Shown: piece after piece, positions 16,846 to 24,860 of the stretch | How the letters are laid out: each line of letters begins with the position of its first letter | How positions within the stretch are numbered: position 1 is the stretch's first letter | Assembly: GCA_025354795.1 (NCBI GenBank) | Contig: JANXMF010000207.1 | Coordinates: 1-38,914, forward strand | Reading direction: 5' to 3' | Length of the DNA stretch: 38,914 bases | From: Pseudobdellovibrionaceae bacterium | GTDB lineage: Bacteria; Bdellovibrionota; Bdellovibrionia; Bdellovibrionales; UBA1609 | The notes under the pieces: generated by a model | The model's input: only the letters and a program-made list of their open reading frames with translations | What the model was told of the DNA's origin: nothing | Databases searched by the model: none | Position numbers and translations under genes: made by a program

Positions 16846-17800
16846 CTTGGAACCCCAAGGCCGTTACCAGCTCGCGCAGTTCCGGCGGCCAGCCCACTTG
16901 AAACATCATGCTCTTCTGAGTGCGTGGGTGCACAAAACCAAGTTCGCAGGCGTGAAGGGCCACGCGCGCAAGTCCGCCCAGCAGCGGACGCAAGGTCACC
17001 GGCGCCTGGGGAACACGGGTGCGGGAGCCATACACCGAATCGCCCACGATGGGGTTGCCGAGTTCCGAAAGATGCACCCGAATCTGGTGGGTGCGGCCCG
17101 TCTCCAATTGGCAGTTGAGCCAGGCAAATGAGGAGAGACTTTGTAAAATTTTATAATGGGTGACTGCGAATTTGCCCACTCCATCGATGGCGGAGGCAAA
17201 GCGTTTACGATCGCGTGGATGGCGGGCCAAATAACTGCGCGAAGTTCCTTCAAGCGCCCGCGGCACCCCATAAACAATGGCCCAATAAATTCGGTGCACA
17301 GACTTGGTGCGAAATTGGTGGGCGAGCCCGTGATGGGCCCGGTCATTTTTGGCCACTACCAGCACACCGCTAGTGTCTCGGTCGAGGCGGTGAACAATGC
17401 CCGGCCGATTTTCGGCAAAGCCCATGGCCAGTTGGCCGACGTGATGTAACAAAATATTCACCAGTGTGTCCTGAGCGTGACCCGCAGCCGGATGCACCAC
17501 CAATCCCGCAGGTTTGTTGACGACCACGAGGTCATCGTCCTCATATAAGCGGTCCAGTGGACGGTCAAGTGGGATGAGTTCACTCGGCGGCGCGGGTGGG
17601 ATTTCGATGTGGATGGCATCGTGCTCCGTCACGCGAAACGAGGCCTTGAGCGTTCGTCCACCCATGGTAACTAAACCTTTTTCGATGAGTTGCGCGGCTC
17701 GCGAGCGCGACGCGATAAAGTCGAGTCCGCTTAACACCACATCCAGGCGCTGATTGGATTGGCCACTAGAAATCGTGATTGAGCATTTTTTATTTAACAA
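16838..17800 (-). CDS. rluD: RluD-family 23S rRNA pseudouridine synthase
   Basis: 320 residues: an N-terminal S4 RNA-binding domain (QRLDVVLSGL to about residue 70) and an RluA-type synthase domain. The catalytic motif is HRLDRDTSG (137-145, Asp140). VVNKPAGLVVHPAAGH and LETGRTHQIRVHL are diagnostic. It would modify the helix-69 region of 23S rRNA if it is a true RluD; RluA/RluC paralogues cannot be excluded without a tree. The TTG start at 17800 lies inside the end of the J/HTH gene (11-base overlap) and no ATG is available near it. Confidence 0.88.
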   Translation of the reverse strand: MLNKKCSITISSGQSNQRLDVVLSGLDFIASRSRAAQLIEKGLVTMGGRTLKASFRVTEHDAIHIEIPPAPPSELIPLDRPLDRLYEDDDLVVVNKPAGLVVHPAAGHAQDTLVNILLHHVGQLAMGFAENRPGIVHRLDRDTSGVLVVAKNDRAHHGLAHQFRTKSVHRIYWAIVYGVPRALEGTSRSYLARHPRDRKRFASAIDGVGKFAVTHYKILQSLSSFAWLNCQLETGRTHQIRVHLSELGNPIVGDSVYGSRTRVPQAPVTLRPLLGGLARVALHACELGFVHPRTQKSMMFQVGWPPELRELVTALGFQDV

Positions 17801-18491
17801 CTTTTCTGGCTTTAAAAAATTTCATGTAGGCCTCGCAGATTTTTTTTTCGTCGACCGCTAGGGCCCGGGCATATTGCATAACGAAACCGCGGGTGAACAC
17901 GGCTACCGGTAGTGCTTCCAAATCGTTGGCCTCAAGGGCCACCAACGTGGATTTGATCACGCGAATCTCCTCGCTCATTTGATCAAGGGTTACGCCTTTG
18001 TAGAGGCGGATTTTTTGTAAAAATAAACCATCGCACTCGCTGAGTTCGCGAATCTCCAATTCCAGATTCGGGTTGCTTTCATAGACGCTGAATTTGGTGC
18101 GCGCAAAGCCCGCAGGCAGTTCTTCTTTGCTTTTATGTAAAACTTTGACCGGACCTATCCACGGATCATCTACCTTTTTAGCAGCGGCCGCGGCCCGCAT
18201 GCTCTGACCGGGGCGTTCAACCGCGGCGGCTCTTGGTTGCACTTGCACTAGGCCGAGTTTGACATCATAGTCGCGCCGCTTGGCCTGATGGGAGAGGGTT
18301 TGATAAGCCTCTTCGATCAAAACCATCAACTCCTGCGCTTCTTCGGCAGTGAACATACTGTATAGAGCCGGACTGGTGGCGGAATAAGTGGCGCGTGCGC
18401 GCTGATATGCATTGTAAATCTCGCCGGGCCCAGCCTGCGGTGTGACCTCTAAAAGTTCATAGTAGGTTTGGCCGTCGTAACGCTCACTCAT
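17790..18491 (-). CDS. J-like domain fused to a RodZ-type helix-turn-helix
   Basis: 233 residues from ATG 18491. Residues 9-78 resemble a J domain (YYELLEVTPQAGPGEIYNAY; then EEAYQTLSHQAKRRDYD), but the HPD tripeptide needed to stimulate Hsp70 is missing: that loop reads TYSATSP. A low-complexity linker (about 85-105, alanine-rich) leads to a C-terminal HTH_25 domain (about 156-213) with LQKIRLYKGVTLDQMSEEI and PVAVFTRGFVMQYARAL, the cytoplasmic fold of RodZ, but no membrane segment follows. It starts 14 bases after the MinD-like gene and overlaps rluD. Likely a partner of the ATPase; this is inference. Confidence 0.8.
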   Translation of the reverse strand: MSERYDGQTYYELLEVTPQAGPGEIYNAYQRARATYSATSPALYSMFTAEEAQELMVLIEEAYQTLSHQAKRRDYDVKLGLVQVQPRAAAVERPGQSMRAAAAAKKVDDPWIGPVKVLHKSKEELPAGFARTKFSVYESNPNLELEIRELSECDGLFLQKIRLYKGVTLDQMSEEIRVIKSTLVALEANDLEALPVAVFTRGFVMQYARALAVDEKKICEAYMKFFKARKVVK

Positions 18492-18504
18492 TTGCTGGGG
18501 TCCA

Positions 18505-19476
18505 TCATCCAGCAGCTTTATGCTGCTTCGGCTTGGCAATTTTGCGGGCCATTGACATAAGTTGAGCGTACAGGTGAGTCTGGCGATTCGCCATCAAAAG
18601 ATGATGCCTTTGTCGCAGCGATTGCCATACTGCATTATCATATTCTAGTCCACCTAAGAAGTCGCACGGGAATCCAAAATATTTATTGCACACACTCTGT
18701 AGTGCGTAGCCCATGTCGATTTCCTGCCGGGTGCGTGCTTGGTTGAGCACAATTTCAAAACGCATTTCGCTAAGAATATTTTTGAGTTTTAGACCCAACA
18801 CGGGCTCGCGTTCCACCAACATACGCATCAGATCCGCGGGATTTTTGATTTTCGACTGCGCCGGATTGCTGATCAATTCATCAATTTGGGTTTTGAGTCG
18901 CAGCTGGTGTTCATAGCGGCGCAGTTTACGAAAAAAACTAGCTTTCAAAAAACGGTAGGCATTTTCCACACTCGAGGGTTCGGGCGTGAACACCACAATC
19001 TTGTGGCCGGCCATCAGAAAAAAATCGAGGGTGGACTGATGAGTTCCGGCGCTTAAATCCAGCACGATGTAATCGGTACGGTGACTAAAGATCGAAGCCA
19101 TCACGCGCGTGCGCTGGGTTTCGTCGATATTGGCGCTGTCATAGAGTTCGCTCGAGCCGCTAATCAATTTGAGTTTGGGCCACAGCGTGCCTTGGATCAA
19201 ATCGGTGAACTGGATTTTTGGATCGTTGATAAATTCGTTGATCCCGCATGGACGCAATGGCAGCCCCAGACAGGTGTGCAAGTTAGCGCCGCCCAAATCC
19301 AAGTCGATCACCAAGGTTTCATGGCCGAGCTGCGACAGAAAAATCGCTAGGCTGGAACTCAAAAACGATTTGCCGACGCCACCCTTACCACCGCCCACGG
19401 CGATAATCACGGAGCCTGCCTCGGTGCGGCCGCGTTGCAAAGAAAAATCAAAGGGCGGAGTTTGCGATATCGACAA
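18505..19476 (-). CDS. MinD/FlhG-like P-loop ATPase
   Basis: 323-residue member of the ParA/MinD superfamily. The deviant Walker A is GGGKGGVGKS (28-37), the switch region VIDLDLGGANLHTCLG has the Asp and the GGANLH common in FlhG/FleN, and Walker B is YIVLDLSAG. These ATPases place flagella, division sites or cargo by nucleotide-dependent membrane or polar binding. No FlhF or flagellar gene is nearby; instead it is coupled to a J/HTH protein. No obvious C-terminal amphipathic membrane helix is seen, only a Lys-rich tail. Start TTG 19476 is supported by GAGGAA seven bases upstream. Confidence 0.88.
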   Translation of the reverse strand: MSISQTPPFDFSLQRGRTEAGSVIIAVGGGKGGVGKSFLSSSLAIFLSQLGHETLVIDLDLGGANLHTCLGLPLRPCGINEFINDPKIQFTDLIQGTLWPKLKLISGSSELYDSANIDETQRTRVMASIFSHRTDYIVLDLSAGTHQSTLDFFLMAGHKIVVFTPEPSSVENAYRFLKASFFRKLRRYEHQLRLKTQIDELISNPAQSKIKNPADLMRMLVEREPVLGLKLKNILSEMRFEIVLNQARTRQEIDMGYALQSVCNKYFGFPCDFLGGLEYDNAVWQSLRQRHHLLMANRQTHLYAQLMSMARKIAKPKQHKAAG

Positions 19477-19496
19477 AAGCGAATTCCTCAGTGTTG

Positions 19497-20108
19497 TTAC
19501 AAGGGCTTAAGCAAACCTTGTCTCAACTTCTCTTCGGCTTCTGACGCACGAATATAAAGAGGATAGACGTCTTTCCAGTCACAAAATCGCTGCAGGTTGG
19601 CAAAGGGCAAAAGTTCGCGCGCTTGCGTTTGCGCGGTAAACCCCGGAGTTTGGCCTTCAATCAGGACTTTAGTATAGCCCTGACTCAGGCCCCGCAATTC
19701 CTCCCCAGCCACGGACTGCGGCGCCAGCACAGGCACTCCGGCCTCAAAGCCGGCCACATAAAAAAAATTTTGCACGGTCTTAATCGCCACCAAAGTTTTT
19801 ACGGGAGAGTGTGAGGCCAAGACTTCCAAACTACCGACCGGTGCCACCGGCAAATTTAAGGCATAGGCTAAAGTCCGGGCCAGATTAAAGCCCACGCGCA
19901 GCCCGGTGAAGGAACCCGGACCTACATTGACTATCAGATGGGTGAGCTGTTTGAGCTCCATGCCTAATTCGAGCAGCTTGAGCGTGATGACTTCGGAGTG
20001 AATCGCTTTTCCAGTCCACTGAATTTGTTTCGCGGGATGGGAAACTGCCAGTGAACCGGTGGGTCCGCTGGTGTCAACGGCCAGAACTTTCACCAACGAT
20101 TTGTCCAA
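19497..20108 (-). CDS. tsaB: tRNA threonylcarbamoyladenosine biosynthesis protein TsaB
   Basis: 203-residue ASKHA-fold protein that scaffolds TsaD and TsaE in making t6A37 on tRNAs. The N-terminal LAVDTSGPTGSLAV and the signature NVGPGSFTGLRVGFNLARTLAYAL are diagnostic. It is a little short of the 230 usual in E. coli. The start is uncertain: TTG 20108 overlaps the rseP stop by 19 bases, while GTG 20093 overlaps it by three; neither has a good ribosome-binding site, so translation is probably coupled to rseP. Confidence 0.9.
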   Translation of the reverse strand: MDKSLVKVLAVDTSGPTGSLAVSHPAKQIQWTGKAIHSEVITLKLLELGMELKQLTHLIVNVGPGSFTGLRVGFNLARTLAYALNLPVAPVGSLEVLASHSPVKTLVAIKTVQNFFYVAGFEAGVPVLAPQSVAGEELRGLSQGYTKVLIEGQTPGFTAQTQARELLPFANLQRFCDWKDVYPLYIRASEAEEKLRQGLLKPL

Positions 20109-21787
20109 AGATTCGAAAGGTCGTTAAAAAATGCCACCGCCATCAACATCATCAGCAGCATCAAGCCCACCTGTTGCGCAATCTCCATCTTGCGCATGCT
20201 GAGTGGCGATCCGCGTAGACCTTCGATGGTGTAAAACACTAAGTGGCCGCCATCGAGAATGGGAATCGGCAAGAGATTCAGCAGGAAGAGGTTGATCGAA
20301 ATTAAACCCATCATGCGCAAGAAAGTAGAAAGCCCGACCGCGAACGAATGCGAAGCCACTCGCCCAATAGAGATCACGCCGCCAATATTTTTAGCCGAAA
20401 CCTCGCCCTGAATGAGGCGCAGCATGCTCATCACGACGAAATCGGTCCAATACATAGTTTCGTTGAGTCCGTGTCTGAATACCTCGACGGGATTGCTGAT
20501 GCGGTAAAACACCGGCTCCGTGCCGATGGGCGAATAACCCGAGACGATACCGATAGTAAAGCGGTGCTCTTCCTGACCCTTTGCTGTCATCATCGTCGTC
20601 ATTTCCGGCTTCACCTTAAAGTTTTTTTCGGATCCCTTACTGAGGACCGTAAAGTCCAGGCCGTCGCTGGCCGGCTCAAAGGCTTTCACCTTCGCGAGCA
20701 CGTCATTCCATGTGTGGATTGGCGTAGTGCCAATGCGCAAAACTTTGTCTTTGGGCTGCATTCCGGCGCGGTCCGCCGGTGAATCCTTTTTGACCTGATA
20801 TATGTAGAGCTCCGCGGACTCCAGGCCCAGCGCTTCGACCAATTGATCGGCGTGCTGCTGCCAATCGTCTTTCAGAGCAAGCCGCAGTGAGCGCAAATTT
20901 TCAGGTTTGTCGGGCTTTTCTACCTCACGCACTTGCACCGTGACGGTTTTGTCGTCGGGCTTAAGCGTTTCTTGTAAAGTGCTTTGCAACTCGCGCCAGT
21001 AAGAAACTTTCTTGCCATTGACCGAGACGATGAGACTCAATGACTGCAGCCCAGCCGCGCCGGCGGGACTCTGCGCATCGCTCACGCCCACCAACGTGGA
21101 ACGCGATTCTTGCACAAATCCTGGAATTTGCCCGACCTGACGATTGGAGCTGAAAATATTGTCATTTTCGCCGAACACCACCGGCACGTCGAGCGCGAGC
21201 GGTTGCGCTTCGCCTTTGCGCTCCACCTTAAGCGTAAGGGCTTTCCCGCCTGAATTTTCAACCTTCTTTTGGATCTCGATCCATACCGGGGTGGCGTCAC
21301 CGTTGATCGAAAGGATTTTGTCACCGGACCGCAAGCCACTCTTGTAGGCCGTGCTGTCGGTGGCAACGTCACCTAGCACGGGGCCGGCGACCTCTTCACC
21401 AAATGCCACAATAAAACAAAAGATAAAAACTGCGAAAAACAAATTCATCAAAGGGCCGGCCAACACCACGGCAAAGCGTTGGAACAGCGGTTTATGTAAA
21501 AATGAAAACTGTTTATTTTCCTCGGGGATGTCGGCATTGGGATCATCGCCATACATTTTGACGTAGCCGCCGAGGGGAATAATTGACAAGCAATAGTTGG
21601 TATCACCGTGTTTATAGGAAAAAATCTTTTTGCCAAAACCCATGCTAAAAATCTCGACGCGCACCCCGAAATACTTGGCCACCAAGAAGTGTCCGAGCTC
21701 GTGTACGAAAATCAGAATTCCCAGCAAGATAAAAAATGGACCTACCATTGAGAATAGATTTTGGATGTAACCAATAAGAATATTCAT
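20090..21787 (-). CDS. rseP: RseP-type site-2 zinc metalloprotease with three PDZ-like segments
   Basis: Intramembrane protease of family M50, 565 residues against about 450 in E. coli. The zinc motif HELGH is at 29-33 in the first membrane helix, and NLLPIPILDGGH in the C-terminal part holds the third ligand. Between them lie three PDZ-like segments: around GPVLGDVATDSTAYKSGLRS, around SPAGAAGLQSLSLIVSVNGK, and around VKKDSPADRAGMQPKDKVL. E. coli RseP has two, so the extra one explains much of the added length. It would cleave anti-sigma factors or signal-peptide remnants. A promoter-like -10 lies seven bases before the ATG. Confidence 0.92.
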   Translation of the reverse strand: MNILIGYIQNLFSMVGPFFILLGILIFVHELGHFLVAKYFGVRVEIFSMGFGKKIFSYKHGDTNYCLSIIPLGGYVKMYGDDPNADIPEENKQFSFLHKPLFQRFAVVLAGPLMNLFFAVFIFCFIVAFGEEVAGPVLGDVATDSTAYKSGLRSGDKILSINGDATPVWIEIQKKVENSGGKALTLKVERKGEAQPLALDVPVVFGENDNIFSSNRQVGQIPGFVQESRSTLVGVSDAQSPAGAAGLQSLSLIVSVNGKKVSYWRELQSTLQETLKPDDKTVTVQVREVEKPDKPENLRSLRLALKDDWQQHADQLVEALGLESAELYIYQVKKDSPADRAGMQPKDKVLRIGTTPIHTWNDVLAKVKAFEPASDGLDFTVLSKGSEKNFKVKPEMTTMMTAKGQEEHRFTIGIVSGYSPIGTEPVFYRISNPVEVFRHGLNETMYWTDFVVMSMLRLIQGEVSAKNIGGVISIGRVASHSFAVGLSTFLRMMGLISINLFLLNLLPIPILDGGHLVFYTIEGLRGSPLSMRKMEIAQQVGLMLLMMLMAVAFFNDLSNLWTNRW

Positions 21788-21794
21788 AACTTTG

Positions 21795-21819
21795 AGTGTA
21801 AATTCGAAACGTATTTCGA
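21795..21819 (-). promoter_or_regulatory. Candidate rseP promoter with a palindrome
   Basis: A perfect 16-base palindrome, TCGAAA-CGTA-TTTCGA, at 21804-21819. Just downstream in the rseP direction is TACACT (21800-21795), a possible -10 ending seven bases before the ATG. No good -35 is visible, so if the promoter is real it may need an activator; the palindrome is a plausible operator. Confidence 0.3.
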
Positions 21820-21856
21820 GCCACTGAATTTGTGTCCCGTGCCACTGGACCTGACC

Positions 21857-21992
21857 TTAAGGCTCTGTGGAGAACTAACTTAGCCATTTTGGCTTGGACT
21901 TTTGCGTCAGCCTTGTCGGCTGCCCTTCAAGAGGGACCCTGCCGACCGTAGCCCTCCCAAAATGGCTAAGTTAGTTCTCCCCAAAGCCTAAA
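21857..21992. repeat. Long inverted-repeat element between cdsA and rseP
   Basis: Arms at 21857-21892 and 21957-21992 (36 bases each, three mismatches; the inner 24 bases are identical and include GAACTAACTTAGCC). The 64-base core holds smaller inverted repeats: GTCGGC/GCCGAC, enclosing CCCT-TCAAG-AGGG. The right arm covers the cdsA stop codon. There is no open reading frame, no T-run, and no clear target-site duplication. It could be a MITE-like mobile palindrome or an intercistronic RNA-processing hairpin. Confidence 0.8.
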
Positions 21993-22821
21993 ACGGCCGC
22001 ATCCACCAGGCAAAGGCGTAAACCAGAGGGCACGCAATGAAAATGCCGTCCAGCCGATCGAGAATGCCACCGTGTCCTGGCATAATGTGGCCCGAATCTT
22101 TCACCTGAGCCACCCGTTTGACCAAAGACATTAACAAGTCACCGGTTTGTGCCACTACACTGCAAAATATACAAAACAACAACACCTGCGGCCACGCTAA
22201 CTCTTGAAACACCGAACATAAAAACAACGTGCCAGCGCCCGCCGAGCCGAGCAGACCGGCCAGCGCACCCTCCCATGTTTTGTTAGGCGAAACATCGGGC
22301 ATCAGTTTGGAGCGCCCCAACCAACGCCCGCCAAAGTAAGCAAAGGTGTCGCCAAAAAAAACCACGATGAGCAGAAAAAAGAACCATTGCCCACCGTCCT
22401 CCAACAAGCACAAACGCAAGGCATAGGCAGGAAACAAAACACAATAAATGAGCCCAAACAAACCAAGCGCGATGGAAACCAACAGCTGATCGTTTGCTAC
22501 CCGACCGCGCGCGAGCCACAGCGACAACACCATGTGCCCGACGCTGGCCAACGCGAACGACAGCGCCGCCGCTGAGGGGAATTTGCACAACATGTAGAAG
22601 AGAACCGCGCAAATAAGCCAATAGCAATAGGTGCTCGCCGCTGGAATGGACCAATGCAACCACAGCATGCGCGAGTACTCCCGCACCGCAAGTAGCACGG
22701 CGAGCGTGCACACCACCCCCAAACCCGTCGTGCCGCCAAAATATCCGAGTGAAAATACCACGCCCGCCCCGAGAAGTGCTGAAATCACCCGCTGAATAAA
22801 GGTCACGCGAGTGTCGGCCAC
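21988..22821 (-). CDS. cdsA: Phosphatidate cytidylyltransferase CdsA
   Basis: Makes CDP-diacylglycerol from CTP and phosphatidate, the branch point to phospholipids. 277 residues with about eight hydrophobic segments. The family signature sits near the C-terminus: SLVKRVAQVKDSGHIMPGHG followed by GILDRLDG. DVSPNKTWEGALAG is also conserved. GTG 22821 is one base after the uppS stop, with no separate ribosome-binding site. Its stop is inside the right arm of the inverted-repeat element. Confidence 0.94.
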   Translation of the reverse strand: MADTRVTFIQRVISALLGAGVVFSLGYFGGTTGLGVVCTLAVLLAVREYSRMLWLHWSIPAASTYCYWLICAVLFYMLCKFPSAAALSFALASVGHMVLSLWLARGRVANDQLLVSIALGLFGLIYCVLFPAYALRLCLLEDGGQWFFFLLIVVFFGDTFAYFGGRWLGRSKLMPDVSPNKTWEGALAGLLGSAGAGTLFLCSVFQELAWPQVLLFCIFCSVVAQTGDLLMSLVKRVAQVKDSGHIMPGHGGILDRLDGIFIACPLVYAFAWWMRPF

Positions 22822-22822
22822 G

Positions 22823-23542
22823 TTAAGGCCGTAGAGCTTGTTCGCTGGTGCGCCCGAAGCGGCGCTCGCGCTGGGAGAAGGCGGTTAAGATGCGCTCCAG
22901 GTCGTTGACTTCAAAGTCGGGCCAGGGTTTCGCCTCGAATTCAATTTCACTATAGGCCGACTGCCACAAGAAGAAGTTGGAAAGTCGCGATTCGCCGCTG
23001 GTGCGGATAATTAAGTCGGGATCGGGTAAAAACGAAGAAGCAAGCAGCCCTGAGACTAATGCCTCATCCACGTCTTCCTCTTCCAACAGTCCGTTTTTCA
23101 CCTGTCGTACCAATTCACGCGCCATGGCCGTGATCTCTTGGCGGCCACCATAGGAAAGCGCAAAGGTCAAAACCATGCCTTTATTGTCCGCCGTGGTCTC
23201 CACAGTTTCGAGCACGACCGCGCGCACTTCTGGCGGTAGCCGTTCCAGATCCCCAATATATTGAAAGCGAATGTCGTTTTTCATAAGCGTCTGCGTTTCA
23301 CGCCGCAATTGGCGTTGCAACAAGTGCATTAAGAACGCGACCTCCTCAAGCGGTCGAAACCAATTTTCAGTGCTAAACGCGAACAACGTCAGAAAAGGAA
23401 TTTTGCGCCGGGCACAGTCTTCGATCACGGTTTTGGCGATCTTGGCGCCGCGCAAATGCCCATAGACGCGGCTGTGGCGCCGGTCCTTGGCCCAGCGGCC
23501 ATTGCCATCCATGATAATTGCAAGATGTCGCGGCAATTTCAA
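22823..23542 (-). CDS. uppS: Undecaprenyl diphosphate synthase (isoprenyl transferase)
   Basis: Cis-prenyltransferase producing the C55 carrier lipid for peptidoglycan and surface polysaccharides. 239 residues. IIMDGNGRWA with catalytic Asp12, LFAFSTENW, and IIRTSGESRLSNFFLWQ are all present. Start TTG 23542 has GGAG eight bases upstream, and the N-terminus LPRHLAIIMDGN fits the family. It starts 14 bases after frr. Confidence 0.95.
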   Translation of the reverse strand: MKLPRHLAIIMDGNGRWAKDRRHSRVYGHLRGAKIAKTVIEDCARRKIPFLTLFAFSTENWFRPLEEVAFLMHLLQRQLRRETQTLMKNDIRFQYIGDLERLPPEVRAVVLETVETTADNKGMVLTFALSYGGRQEITAMARELVRQVKNGLLEEEDVDEALVSGLLASSFLPDPDLIIRTSGESRLSNFFLWQSAYSEIEFEAKPWPDFEVNDLERILTAFSQRERRFGRTSEQALRP

Positions 23543-23556
23543 AACCTGTTCTCCAA

Positions 23557-24114
23557 CTAAAGGGTCATCAGTTCTTTTTCTTTGTCGGTCGCCAGCTGAT
23601 CCACTTTTTTAATATAATCATCGGTCAGCTTTTGCACTTCATCCTGAAATCGCTTGTTCTCGTCTTCACTAATCGCTTTGTCTTTGAGTTGCTTTTTCAA
23701 ATCGTCGTTGGCATCCCGGCGCACCATGCGCACGGCCACGCGCGCATCTTCACAGATTTTTTTGATATTTTTCACCAAGTCTTTGCGGCGGTCTTCCGTT
23801 AGCTCGGGTACCTTGAGACGAATCACTTTGCCGTCGTTCATCGGGCTCATGCCCAGGTCACTTTTGACGATCGAAGATTCAATTTCCTTGAGCAGCGAAG
23901 TCTCCCACGGTGAAATCAAGAAAGACCGAGCATCCGGAGTGGACAGCGCCGACACCTGGTTGAGCGGGGTCGGGGTGCCATAGTAGTTGACCTTGATGGC
24001 GTCGAGCATGGAAATCTGGGCTCGGCCCGTGCGCACTTTTTTAAGGTCGGCGAGCAACGACTGCAGCGCCTTTTCCATTTTATCTTTCGAAGAGTTCGCG
24101 ATCACTGATGCCAT
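23557..24114 (-). CDS. frr: Ribosome recycling factor
   Basis: Splits post-termination ribosomes together with EF-G. ATG 24114 gives 185 residues, exactly the common length. The upstream GTG at 24120 is rejected because it lies within the GAGGTG that serves as the ribosome-binding site. Conserved segments: LKKVRTGRAQISMLD, YYGTPTPLNQVSALS, NDGKVIRLKVPELTEDRRKD, and VRMVRRDANDDLKK. Confidence 0.96.
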   Translation of the reverse strand: MASVIANSSKDKMEKALQSLLADLKKVRTGRAQISMLDAIKVNYYGTPTPLNQVSALSTPDARSFLISPWETSLLKEIESSIVKSDLGMSPMNDGKVIRLKVPELTEDRRKDLVKNIKKICEDARVAVRMVRRDANDDLKKQLKDKAISEDENKRFQDEVQKLTDDYIKKVDQLATDKEKELMTL

Positions 24115-24124
24115 TGTCACCTCG

Positions 24125-24841
24125 CTATTTTACGATCGTCCCGATTTTTTCACCGCGCACCACGCGGGCGATGTTGCCCGGAGTGTTTAAGTTAAAGGTA
24201 ATAATAGGGAGTTTATTGTCCATGCACAAGCTGATGGCGGTGGAATCCATAACTTGTAAACCCTGCTTCAGAACGTCCATATAGGTTAGTTCTGAAAAGA
24301 ACTTGGCGCCCTCATGTTTCTTAGGGTCCTTGTCATAAATGCCGTCGACGTTGGTGGCTTTCATAATGACTTCGGCGTTGATTTCCATCGCTCGCAAGGA
24401 AGCCGCGGTATCCGTGGTAAAATAAGGATTGCCCGTGCCGGCCGCGAAAATCACTAAGCGGCCCTTTTCGAGATGGCGAATGGCCCGGCGGCGAATATAG
24501 GGTTCAGCGATTTGCGACATTTGGATGGCACTCTGCACGCGCGTGGCCAGATCGCGCTTTTCCAGCGCGTCTTGCATGGCCATGCTGTTAATGACCGTGG
24601 CGAGCATTCCCATATAGTCCGAGCTGGCTCGATCCATGCCTTGTGCCGCCTGCGCGACTCCACGCACAAAATTGCCGCCACCAATCACCAAGCCGATCTC
24701 GACGCCAAGTTTTGAGGCCTCAAGAATATCGTCGGCGATTTGGCCAATGGAGGCTGGATTGATGCCCGCACTGTGCCCGCCCGCAAGGGCCTCACCGCTC
24801 AACTTCAAAAGAATGCGACGATAACGACTCTTAGCTGCCAA
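24125..24841 (-). CDS. pyrH: UMP kinase
   Basis: Phosphorylates UMP to UDP; bacterial amino-acid-kinase fold, 238 residues. N-terminal [39 protein letters not shown] and [16 protein letters not shown] are typical. Start TTG 24841 is supported by AAGGA eight bases upstream, and no nearer ATG would keep the conserved N-terminus. It sits between tsf and frr as in most bacteria. Confidence 0.96.
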   Translation of the reverse strand: MAAKSRYRRILLKLSGEALAGGHSAGINPASIGQIADDILEASKLGVEIGLVIGGGNFVRGVAQAAQGMDRASSDYMGMLATVINSMAMQDALEKRDLATRVQSAIQMSQIAEPYIRRRAIRHLEKGRLVIFAAGTGNPYFTTDTAASLRAMEINAEVIMKATNVDGIYDKDPKKHEGAKFFSELTYMDVLKQGLQVMDSTAISLCMDNKLPIITFNLNTPGNIARVVRGEKIGTIVK

Positions 24842-24860
24842 TTCGTGTGTCCTTTGCTAT

